Below are positions 1-5,187 of a stretch of DNA of 5,187 bases, in pieces. The notes under the pieces are model-generated. The model was not told the DNA's origin. It made no database searches and saw only the letters and a list, made by a program, of their open reading frames with translations. The position numbers were made by a program, and so were the translations under genes. Source of the stretch: DATDRM01 sp035291705 (GTDB lineage: Bacteria; Chloroflexota; Anaerolineae; Anaerolineales; UBA4823); contig DATDRM010000341.1 of NCBI GenBank assembly GCA_035291705.1, forward strand, positions 1 to 5,187. Direction: 5' to 3'. Numbering within the stretch: the stretch's first letter is position 1; the number at the start of each line of letters is the position of its first letter.

Positions 1-1241
1 ACCAGCATGGTGTCGCTGCCGATGAAAGCCCCGGCGCCGATCTCGGTCGGGTTCTTCTTCTTGCCATCGAAATTGCAGGTGATCGTCCCTGCGCCGATGT
101 TTACCCCGGAACCAAGAGTAGCATCTCCGATATAGGAAAAATGCCCCATCTTGGTGCCCGGGCCGAGGTAAGAGTTCTTGACTTCGCCGAAATTGCCCAT
201 GTGCACCCCACGCGCCAGGTGAGCGCCCTTGCGCAGGTGCGCGTAGGGACCGACATCCACCCCGTCTTCCAGCACGGCTTTTTCGACCACCGAGGCGAGC
301 ACTTTGCAGCGATCGCCAATGCGGGTGTCCCGGATCAAGCTGTTGGGACCCAGGCTGCAGGCTTCTCCGATTTTGGTCGCGCCTTGCAAATGGGTGTTTG
401 GCCAGATGACGGTATCCTGGCCGATCTCCACGCCGGGCTCGATGTAAGTGGTGTTGGGGTCGATCAGGGTCACCCCAGCCAGCATCCAGGCCTGGTTGAT
501 CCGGCGGCGTAAGATAGCCTCAGCCTCCGCCAGGTGCACGCGAGTGTTGATGCCGATGGCTTCGCTGGCATCTTCGACCACCACGGCTTGCACCGCAAGT
601 CCGTCTGCCACGGCGACGGCTACCAGGTCGGTCAAATAATATTCGCCTTTGGGTGAGAGTGGAATGCGGTGGAGAGCGGACCAGAGCCACGGCGCGGTAA
701 AGCAGTACACGCTGGTGTTCAACTCTCGCAGGCGGAGCTGTTCTGGCGTGGCTTGTGCTTCTTCGACAACCGCCTGCACCTCTCCATCTGCATTGCGGAT
801 GAGACGCCCAAAACCACGCGCATCGTCGGAAAGAGCGGCGAGCAGGGTGATAGCAGGCGTCTTTTCTCCCCTTCCAGCTGGCGCAGCGTGCGCCTCTACG
901 AGTCGCTCCAGGGTGGCGCGGGTTAGCAGGGGCATATCGGCTGCAATTACCAGGATGATATCGCTCTTGCCTTGCAACAAGCCTTCAGCTTGCATCAGGG
1001 CGTGGCCGGTGCCAAGTTGCGCTTCCTGGAGGATGAGCTGAGCTGCTTCCCCGAGCGCCTGGTGGACAGGCTCGGCCCCATGACCGATGACCACGACCGG
1101 TTTTTCCCCGGTGACCTCTCGGGTAGTCTCAACCGTATACCAGATCAGTGAGCGGCCTAAAAGCGGATGCAGGACTTTGGGGAGGGTTGAACGCATGCGC
1201 GTGCCTTGTCCAGCAGCCAGAATCACGGCGGTAATTTTCAT
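1..1241 (-). CDS. glmU: Bifunctional GlmU: GlcNAc-1-phosphate uridylyltransferase / GlcN-1-phosphate acetyltransferase (3' end cut by window edge)
   Basis: Cytoplasmic enzyme making UDP-GlcNAc for peptidoglycan and other glycans: the C-terminal domain acetylates GlcN-1-P with acetyl-CoA and the N-terminal domain transfers UMP from UTP. I read 413 uninterrupted codons from the ATG at 1239-1241. Residues 8-22 give the nucleotidyltransferase signature LAAGQGTRM with K22 in the LPK motif. QLGTGH is at 75-80, the metal-binding Asp is probably D102 (AADMPLL), and N232 fits the second metal ligand. From about residue 255 the protein becomes hexapeptide repeats (left-handed beta-helix). The acetyltransferase residues of E. 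coli GlmU all reappear with a constant offset of +4: R337, K355, H367 (catalytic base), Y370 and N390 in ITCN. Compared with 456 residues in E. coli, about 46 C-terminal residues are missing, because the window ends and not because the gene is broken. The start is fixed by AGGAG nine bases upstream. An oddity is Ala where the family usually has Gly before the metal Asp. Confidence 0.97.
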   Translation of the reverse strand, partial: MKITAVILAAGQGTRMRSTLPKVLHPLLGRSLIWYTVETTREVTGEKPVVVIGHGAEPVHQALGEAAQLILQEAQLGTGHALMQAEGLLQGKSDIILVIAADMPLLTRATLERLVEAHAAPAGRGEKTPAITLLAALSDDARGFGRLIRNADGEVQAVVEEAQATPEQLRLRELNTSVYCFTAPWLWSALHRIPLSPKGEYYLTDLVAVAVADGLAVQAVVVEDASEAIGINTRVHLAEAEAILRRRINQAWMLAGVTLIDPNTTYIEPGVEIGQDTVIWPNTHLQGATKIGEACSLGPNSLIRDTRIGDRCKVLASVVEKAVLEDGVDVGPYAHLRKGAHLARGVHMGNFGEVKNSYLGPGTKMGHFSYIGDATLGSGVNIGAGTITCNFDGKKKNPTEIGAGAFIGSDTML

Positions 1242-1250
1242 ACGGATAAA

Positions 1251-1255
1251 CTCCT
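1251..1255 (-). promoter_or_regulatory. Ribosome binding site of glmU
   Basis: AGGAG on the minus strand, with nine bases between it and the ATG of glmU. This supports the chosen start, from which the conserved N-terminus MKITAVILAAG follows at once. The motif overlaps the perfect 10-base palindrome CTACATGTAG (1254-1263), whose significance is unknown. Confidence 0.75.
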
Positions 1256-1262
1256 ACATGTA

Positions 1263-1324
1263 GACGAAGGACGAAAGACGAAGGATGACGAAGAGCTTGC
1301 CCTGAGCGAAGTCAAGGGACGAAA
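1263..1324. repeat. Cluster of five GACGAAR heptamers in front of glmU
   Basis: On the plus strand the heptamer GACGAA(A/G) occurs at 1263-1269, 1270-1276, 1277-1283, 1287-1293 and 1318-1324. The first three are in direct tandem and the fourth follows after a 3-base spacer. On the minus strand this reads as CTTCGTC/TTTCGTC runs just upstream of the glmU ribosome binding site, so the array lies in the likely glmU leader or promoter region. Similar GTCCTTCGTC-type strings are familiar to me from intergenic regions of Anaerolineae-like genomes, but I could not check this. No open reading frame with protein-like features covers it. Confidence 0.7.
1300..1318. repeat. Short dispersed-type palindrome (CCCTGA...TCAAGGG)
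   Basis: The plus strand reads CCCTGAGCGAAGTCAAGGG. The arms CCCTGA and TCA-GGG pair with one bulged A around a 6-base loop. It closely resembles a short palindrome, CCTGAGCGAAGTCGAAGG, that I remember as scattered in high copy between genes of many bacteria, here with one base fewer. It sits between the fourth and fifth GACGAAR heptamers, so the two repeat types are interleaved. It is too short and has too little T-run to act as a terminator. Confidence 0.55.
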
Positions 1325-1382
1325 GGGGGCGAGCGGCGTGGCAGAAGATCAGCCATGCAGAGCTCGCCTCCCGAGTTTTTTT
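1325..1382 (+). other. Long imperfect stem-loop followed by a T7 run (possible plus-strand terminator or structured repeat)
   Basis: Outer arms 1325-1334 and 1362-1371 pair over 10 positions. An inner stem pairs 1336-1342 with 1352-1358 over 7 positions around a 9-base loop. Two of the pairs (1327/1369 and 1338/1356) are G.U if the plus strand is transcribed but A-C mismatches on the minus strand, so the plus-strand RNA folds better. Four bases after the stem comes TTTTTTT (1376-1382). The right arm could instead pair its CTCG (1363-1366) with CGAG (1372-1375), giving a short hairpin directly abutting the T run. No plus-strand gene is visible nearby, so the role is uncertain. It may be a terminator for antisense transcription or a mobile palindromic unit. 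Confidence 0.4.
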
Positions 1383-1438
1383 GAATATGAGGTTTGGACT
1401 TCGACCAACACAGTAGATTTCCGTACCAGCCGATCAGG

Positions 1439-1509
1439 CTGGGGCGCCCGGATTCGAACCAGGATAAACGGATCCAAAGTCCGCTGTGCTACCATTGCAC
1501 CACGCCCCA
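1439..1509 (-). tRNA. tRNA-Gln (anticodon UUG)
   Basis: A full cloverleaf can be drawn by hand over 71 bases on the minus strand. The acceptor stem is TGGGGCG paired with CGCCCCA. The D arm is GTGC-AATGGTA-GCAC. The anticodon stem is GCGGA/TCCGT around the loop CTTTGGA, with anticodon TTG at plus-strand 1475-1477. The variable region has 4 bases, and the T arm CCTGG-TTCGAAT-CCGGG holds the conserved TTCGAAT loop. The weak first pair U1-A72 and discriminator G73 agree with glutamine identity. CCA is not encoded: the bases after G73 are CCT, so the nucleotidyltransferase must add it. It is preceded by its own promoter and sits between oppF and glmU on the same strand. Confidence 0.95.
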
Positions 1510-1541
1510 ACGGCGAGGCCCGGAGGAACCGGGCGGGCTGT

Positions 1542-1571
1542 ATTGTATCACACCCGTCAGGGTGATGACAA
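1542..1571 (-). promoter_or_regulatory. Sigma70-type promoter of tRNA-Gln
   Basis: On the minus strand TTGTCA (1566-1571) and TACAAT (1542-1547) each match the -35 and -10 consensus at five of six positions, with an 18-base spacer. The -10 box ends 32 bases before the first base of the tRNA, so transcription would start near 1535. The start of the -35 box lies only 12 bases beyond the oppF stop codon. The spacer holds an inverted repeat, CACCC-GTCA-GGGTG (1551-1564 on the plus strand). A further 6-bp hairpin (1518-1534, GCCCGG/CCGGGC with a 5-base loop) lies in the tRNA leader. Confidence 0.7.
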
Positions 1572-1583
1572 TCCTTAGGGGGG

Positions 1584-2582
1584 TTATTCCACTCGCCAGC
1601 AGGCTACCCAGTGTTCCTGGCTGACCTCGATGAAAGGCGGTTCTTCCCGGGAACAATGGTCCATCGCTACAGGGCAGCGCGGGTGAAACCGGCAACCACT
1701 GGGAGGGTTCAGGGGGCTGGGCACGTCCCCAGGCAGCAGGATCCGTTCGCGTTTGAGGGTGGGGTCGGCGATGGGGATGGCCGACATTAAAGCCTGGGTA
1801 TAGGGATGCAGGGGGTTGCGGAAGAGCTCTTCGCGCGTGGTCATCTCGACCATCTTGCCCAGGTACATTACCGCCACGCGGTGGGAGATATGCTCGACGA
1901 CAGACAGGTTGTGGGCGATGAAGAGGTAAGTCAGACCAAACTCTTTTTGCAGGTCGTTGAGGATATTGAGCACCTGCGATTGAATGGAGACATCCAGGGC
2001 TGAGACCGGCTCATCACAGATTATAAATTTTGGCTGGAGGGCCAGGGCGCGGGCGATGCCGATGCGCTGGCGCTGGCCGCCGGAGAATTCATGTGGGTAC
2101 CGGCGGGAATGGTAGTCTTCCAGGCCAACCTTGCGCAGGTTTTCGATGACGATCTCAAAGCGTTCTCTGGGGGTGCCGATATGGTGGATTTTCAAACCTT
2201 CGGCGATCGACTCGCCGATCGGCATGCGCGGGTCAAGAGAGGCATAGGGGTCCTGGAAAATGATCTGCATGTTGCGACGCATTTTTTTGAGGTCGCTGCC
2301 ATGCAGGGAAAAGATGTTCGTCCCGTCATACAAGACCTGGCCGCCCGTCGGCTCGGTTAAGCGGAGCATGGTACGCCCGACGGTCGTTTTTCCGCAGCCT
2401 GACTCGCCGACTAATCCTAAAGTTTCCCCTTCTCTCACAAAGAAACTGACATCGTCCACTGCCTGGACCCAAGCCACGACGCGCTGCATCAGGCCTCCGC
2501 GCACCGGGAAATATTTCACCAGGTTTTTTACTTCAATCAACCGTTTCTGGCCGTTTGTGCTAAAAGCGAGTTGTTCACTCAT
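1584..2582 (-). CDS. oppF: Oligopeptide/dipeptide ABC transporter ATP-binding protein, OppF/DppF type
   Basis: One of the two ATPases of a peptide-type ABC importer, working as a heterodimer with OppD on the cytoplasmic face of the OppB/OppC permease. In its 332 residues I see the Walker A motif GESGCGKT (59-66), the Q-loop Q110 in IIFQDP, the ABC signature FSGGQ (166-170), Walker B ending in D190-E191, the D-loop SALD just after it, and the switch His H224. All catalytic residues are present. The C-terminal oligopeptide-transporter extension follows the PLHPYTQAL motif (257-265). It has four cysteines, C297, C303, C310 and C328, arranged like the iron-sulfur-binding set described for this subfamily. 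Length is normal. The ATG at 2580-2582 is preceded by GAGG at 2589-2592 with 6 bases between. The gene follows oppD after 25 bases and ends the operon. The F rather than D assignment rests on gene order and the LVKYFPVRGG N-terminus. The substrate (peptide, nickel or sugar) cannot be read from the ATPase. Confidence 0.95.
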   Translation of the reverse strand: MSEQLAFSTNGQKRLIEVKNLVKYFPVRGGLMQRVVAWVQAVDDVSFFVREGETLGLVGESGCGKTTVGRTMLRLTEPTGGQVLYDGTNIFSLHGSDLKKMRRNMQIIFQDPYASLDPRMPIGESIAEGLKIHHIGTPRERFEIVIENLRKVGLEDYHSRRYPHEFSGGQRQRIGIARALALQPKFIICDEPVSALDVSIQSQVLNILNDLQKEFGLTYLFIAHNLSVVEHISHRVAVMYLGKMVEMTTREELFRNPLHPYTQALMSAIPIADPTLKRERILLPGDVPSPLNPPSGCRFHPRCPVAMDHCSREEPPFIEVSQEHWVACWRVE

Positions 2583-2607
2583 TGAAAGCCTCTTCTAATC
2601 AGCGAGA

Positions 2608-3657
2608 TCAGGCTACTGGCTTCACATCGGAAGCGCGCAAGGGAGCTTGGTGTCCTTTTTCCTCGTAGCTCTGGTAAAGCCAGCAGCGCACGGTGTGCTT
2701 GGGCAGGACTGGAATTAAATCGGGTTCAATTTCGGTGCAGATCGATAATTTATTTTCGAGGCGCGCCCGGCAACGCGGTGCGAACTTGCAGCCTTCCGGC
2801 AGGTTGATCAAGTTCGGCACCGAACCAGGAATGACATCCAGGCGATCTTTGATCTTTCCCAAGACGGGGATCGAAGCGATCAAGCCCTGGGTATAAGGAT
2901 GCAGCGGTTTGTCAAACACGGAGCGGATGTCGGTCTGTTCGACGATCCGGCCGGCGTACATGACCGCTACGCGGTCGGCCAGCTCAGCGATCACGCCCAG
3001 GTCGTGGGTGATCAGGATCACCGAGGTGCCCATGCGAGTGCGTAGATCGCGCAGCAAGTCGAGGATCTGCGCCTGGATGGTCACGTCCAGGGCGGTGGTT
3101 GGCTCGTCAGCGAGCAACAGCTGTGGGTTGAGCGCCAGGGCCATGGCGATCATCACCCGTTGCGCCTGCCCGCCGGACATTTCGTGGGGAAAGGCGTGCG
3201 CCTTTTTCTCTGGATCAGGGATGCCGACTAGGCGCAGCAAATCCACGGCCCTTTCCCACGATTCTTCGCGGCCCATGTTCTGGTGGATTTGGAACACTTC
3301 CGCCACCTGGTCGCCGACTTTGAAGACCGGGTTGAGACTGGACTGAGGCTGCTGGAAGATCATGGAAATGCGGTTGCCGCGCATGTCGACCATCTCCGAT
3401 TCGGACAGCTGCAACAGGTCACGGCCTTCAAAGGATATTTTCCCGTTCACGACTTTACCAGGGATGCCGATCAGCCTCATGATGGAGAGGGAGGTGACGC
3501 TTTTTCCGCAGCCCGATTCGCCCACCAGCCCCAGGACTTCGCCGGGAAAAACAGCGAAATCTACACCGTCCACAGCCTTAACAGTGCCGTCCTCAGTGTA
3601 AAAATAAGTCTTCAGGTCTTGCACTTCAAGTAAAGGTTGGATAGTTTGCACGCTCAC
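2608..3657 (-). CDS. oppD: Oligopeptide/dipeptide ABC transporter ATP-binding protein, OppD/DppD type
   Basis: Partner ATPase of OppF, coupling ATP hydrolysis to uptake through the OppB/OppC channel. The 349-residue product shows Walker A GESGCGKS (46-53), the Q-loop Q102 in MIFQQP, signature MSGGQ (160-164), Walker B with D184-E185, a TTALD D-loop, and H218 in the switch ITHD. The PLHPYTQGL motif (251-259) leads into the C-terminal oligopeptide extension. Its cysteines are C290, C296, C307 and C325; the second gap is ten residues, against six in the neighbouring OppF. The start is GTG, not ATG: GGGAGAG at 3665-3671 lies seven bases upstream, which is near ideal and supports this choice. It follows the small unknown gene by 43 bases and precedes oppF by 25, so it is very probably co-transcribed with both. 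It ends with about 20 polar residues after the last cysteine. Confidence 0.95.
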   Translation of the reverse strand: MSVQTIQPLLEVQDLKTYFYTEDGTVKAVDGVDFAVFPGEVLGLVGESGCGKSVTSLSIMRLIGIPGKVVNGKISFEGRDLLQLSESEMVDMRGNRISMIFQQPQSSLNPVFKVGDQVAEVFQIHQNMGREESWERAVDLLRLVGIPDPEKKAHAFPHEMSGGQAQRVMIAMALALNPQLLLADEPTTALDVTIQAQILDLLRDLRTRMGTSVILITHDLGVIAELADRVAVMYAGRIVEQTDIRSVFDKPLHPYTQGLIASIPVLGKIKDRLDVIPGSVPNLINLPEGCKFAPRCRARLENKLSICTEIEPDLIPVLPKHTVRCWLYQSYEEKGHQAPLRASDVKPVA

Positions 3658-3664
3658 AATTAGT

Positions 3665-3671
3665 CTCTCCC
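3665..3671 (-). promoter_or_regulatory. Ribosome binding site deciding the GTG start of oppD
   Basis: GGGAGAG on the minus strand with seven bases to the GTG at 3655-3657. It is the strongest Shine-Dalgarno sequence among the opp genes in this window, so oppD can be translated independently of the upstream small gene. Confidence 0.75.
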
Positions 3672-3700
3672 AATTCAGTCCTGTGAGGCTTCGCCGGGCA

Positions 3701-4237
3701 TCAGGGCTTGTCGCATAAGCCCTGTTCAGCCAGGTATTCTACCAGAGGCGCAGTGGTATCAACATGAAAAGATCCGGCAGCCGGGAGATTCCCCCGGCGG
3801 CCAAATACCGCCATCGTTAAAGCATGGCGCCCTTCAAGAGGAATTATAATCGCATCGACGTTCGAAAAGAATTTATAGCGTGAATGAACCCGCAATGGGG
3901 AAGCGTAAAACAATTCCAGGGTCATCATTTGCGGGCTGTTGCGGTAATCCTGGTAAGTGACTTCTGACAGACTGAGCGGATCCCAGCGTTTGCTGCCTGA
4001 CAAGGTTTCATTCACCAAATCGGTTAATGCAACGAAATCCGACGTTCCTGGTTCCAAGGGGACGTCGTTACTGTAGCAGTGGATGACGATCGCCCCCGGT
4101 TCGGCGCTAAAAACGGGTGAAACCCATAACAGGTCACCCGTATTCAGGGCAATGATGCCATATATGAGCGGTGCCAGGACCAGGACCGCCATGCCAGCCA
4201 TTTTGAGTAGACTTGGTGATGAGGGCTGGGTATCCAA
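3701..4237 (-). CDS. Hypothetical membrane-anchored protein encoded between oppC and oppD
   Basis: I do not recognise this 178-residue protein. One hydrophobic segment (about residues 13-31) follows a short N-terminus with no cleavage motif I can identify. This suggests an N-terminal anchor with residues from about 35 to 178 outside the membrane. The rest alternates short hydrophobic stretches (IVIHCYS, MMTLELFY, AIIIPLEG, LTMAVFG), as in a small beta-rich domain. It has two cysteines, C54 and C175, which could form a disulfide outside the cell. The start is uncertain: the longest reading begins with TTG at 4235-4237 and has no Shine-Dalgarno sequence. ATG codons at 4199-4201 (residue 13) and 4190-4192 (residue 16) would keep the anchor. 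It begins 8 bases after the oppC stop and ends 43 bases before oppD, so it belongs to the operon and may be translationally coupled to oppC. A role in the transporter is only an inference from position. Confidence 0.75.
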   Translation of the reverse strand: MDTQPSSPSLLKMAGMAVLVLAPLIYGIIALNTGDLLWVSPVFSAEPGAIVIHCYSNDVPLEPGTSDFVALTDLVNETLSGSKRWDPLSLSEVTYQDYRNSPQMMTLELFYASPLRVHSRYKFFSNVDAIIIPLEGRHALTMAVFGRRGNLPAAGSFHVDTTAPLVEYLAEQGLCDKP

Positions 4238-4245
4238 CGCTTTAA

Positions 4246-5184
4246 TTAGTGCTTCAGGCGAGGGTCCATCGCATCGCGCAGGCCGTCGCCGATGTAGTTA
4301 AATGCCAGAACACAGACGAATATCATCAAACCGGGGAAGAACACCTTGGCTGGTTGCGTCCACATTTCGTTCTGGTACTCGTAGAGCATATTGCCCCAGG
4401 TGGGCACCGGCGGCTGGATGCCGAAGCCCAGGAAAGATAAGGCCGACTCGTAAATGATCACGCCTCCCAATTCCAGGGTGGCGGCAACGATGATCGGGGC
4501 CAGCGAGTTGGGGATCATGTGGCGCAGGATGATGCCAGTGTTTCCCAGTCCCATTGCCCTGGCGGCTTCGGTGAATGCCTGGTTGCGCAGCGACAGCACC
4601 ATGCCCCGGATCAGGATCGCGGCGCTCATCCAACCGAATACCGTCAAAATGATGGTGATCACCACCGCGCTGCTCCACTCGCGGGGCAACCCGGGAATGG
4701 TCATGTCGCGCAGCAAGGCGGAAAACGCCAGCAGCAAAGGCAATAAGGGGATAGTGATCAGGAACTCTACGAAGCGTTGGATCACGTCGTCAATTCGACC
4801 CCCGTAATAGCCGGAGAAGGCGCCGACTAACACGCCGATAATGATAGAGATAATGGTGACGATAAAGGCCACCGAGAGCGAGATCCGGCCGGCATACAAT
4901 AAGCGGCTGAAGATGTCGCGCCCGATGTTGTCGGTGCCCATCAAGTGCTCCAGCGAAGGAGGGGCATTCTTGATGATCTGGCCGTTTTCATCCTTGGCAA
5001 TGTCCCTGATTGGGTCGTAAGGCGCGACCCAAGACGCGAAAAAACAAGCCAGGGCGATCAGAACAATCGTTACGATTCCTGCTAACGCCAGCTTGTGCTT
5101 GCGGAAGCGTTTAAAAATGATCTTCCAGGGGCTTTCTTCTTCGATCGAGGCCAGGGCTTCACGGTCGAGTTCGGCAACAGCCAT
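4246..5184 (-). CDS. oppC: Oligopeptide/dipeptide ABC transporter permease, OppC/DppC type
   Basis: Inner-membrane permease that pairs with OppB to form the translocation path. The 312-residue product begins with a cytoplasmic tail holding the typical SPWKIIFKRFRKHK stretch (18-31), characteristic of the OppC N-terminal domain. The first membrane helix is about 32-54. An extracytoplasmic stretch carries the family motif HLMGTDNIGRDIFSR (80-94). Further helices are near 102-123, 138-159, 172-195, 228-251 and 281-299. The cytoplasmic EAA loop that docks on the ATPases is at 206-226, starting EAARAMG, with the conserved G212 and P225. The C-terminus GDGLRDAMDPRLKH is the usual ending of the family. 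The ATG lies 3 bases from the window edge, so its ribosome binding site is not visible and a start further upstream cannot be excluded, although the N-terminal length is normal. oppB should lie just upstream, outside the window. Confidence 0.95.
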   Translation of the reverse strand: MAVAELDREALASIEEESPWKIIFKRFRKHKLALAGIVTIVLIALACFFASWVAPYDPIRDIAKDENGQIIKNAPPSLEHLMGTDNIGRDIFSRLLYAGRISLSVAFIVTIISIIIGVLVGAFSGYYGGRIDDVIQRFVEFLITIPLLPLLLAFSALLRDMTIPGLPREWSSAVVITIILTVFGWMSAAILIRGMVLSLRNQAFTEAARAMGLGNTGIILRHMIPNSLAPIIVAATLELGGVIIYESALSFLGFGIQPPVPTWGNMLYEYQNEMWTQPAKVFFPGLMIFVCVLAFNYIGDGLRDAMDPRLKH

Positions 5185-5187
5185 GGT

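Noticed and set aside
649..1041. 130-codon plus-strand open frame opposite glmU
   Set aside because: The minus-strand glmU frame is continuous and matches known active-site residues here. The plus-strand translation is Ser/Arg/Ala-rich with no protein-like features.
1263..1324. CRISPR array
   Set aside because: The repeat unit is only seven bases, most copies have no spacer, and there are no cas genes. It is a short tandem or dispersed repeat.
1300..1345. A sigma70 promoter for glmU using TTGACT (1310-1315, minus strand)
   Set aside because: No acceptable -10 box lies 16-18 bases downstream, so I do not call a dedicated glmU promoter. The gene may also be read from the tRNA-Gln promoter.
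1206..1565. 119-codon plus-strand open frame across the glmU start, intergenic repeats and tRNA
   Set aside because: It runs through the tRNA-Gln gene and the repeat array on the opposite strand, has no ribosome site, and its sequence is explained by those features.
2909..3346. 145-codon plus-strand open frame opposite oppD
   Set aside because: It lies wholly inside oppD on the other strand and has a composition rich in Ser and Arg typical of a shadow frame. It has no ribosome site or recognisable domain.
4298..4678. 126-codon minus-strand frame inside oppC
   Set aside because: It is oppC read in another frame on the same strand. oppC itself has all family motifs through this stretch.

Overview
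The window is an ordinary bacterial chromosomal segment in which every supported gene lies on the minus strand. Gene content, moderate-to-high GC, Shine-Dalgarno starts and the style of the OppC/D/F proteins and of a short intergenic repeat suggest a Chloroflexota (Anaerolineae-like) genome. That placement is an impression from familiarity with such genomes, not a measurement.

Read in the direction of transcription (right to left), the window holds the distal part of an oligopeptide/dipeptide (Opp/Dpp) ABC importer operon. First comes the permease oppC (4246-5184, start 3 bases from the window edge). It is followed by a small unrecognised gene for a membrane-anchored protein (3701-4237), then the two ATPase genes oppD (2608-3657) and oppF (1584-2582). 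The partner permease oppB and the solute-binding protein oppA are not in the window and would be expected beyond the right edge. OppC with OppB would form the membrane channel, and OppD and OppF the nucleotide-binding dimer that powers uptake. The unknown protein is encoded inside this unit and would face the same extracytoplasmic compartment as the binding protein.

Twelve bases after the oppF stop codon there is a good sigma70-type promoter (1542-1571). It drives a tRNA-Gln(UUG) gene (1439-1509, no encoded CCA). Then comes a 197-base intergenic stretch (1242-1438) rich in structure: a long imperfect inverted repeat next to a T7 run, a short dispersed-type palindrome, and five copies of the heptamer GACGAAR. 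The last gene is glmU (1-1241), the bifunctional UDP-GlcNAc synthesis enzyme, which runs off the left edge about 46 residues before its expected end.

Nothing here is clearly a new biological system. The best leads are the uncharacterised gene embedded between oppC and oppD, and the structured repeats in front of glmU. The remaining open reading frames on either strand look like shadows of these genes.
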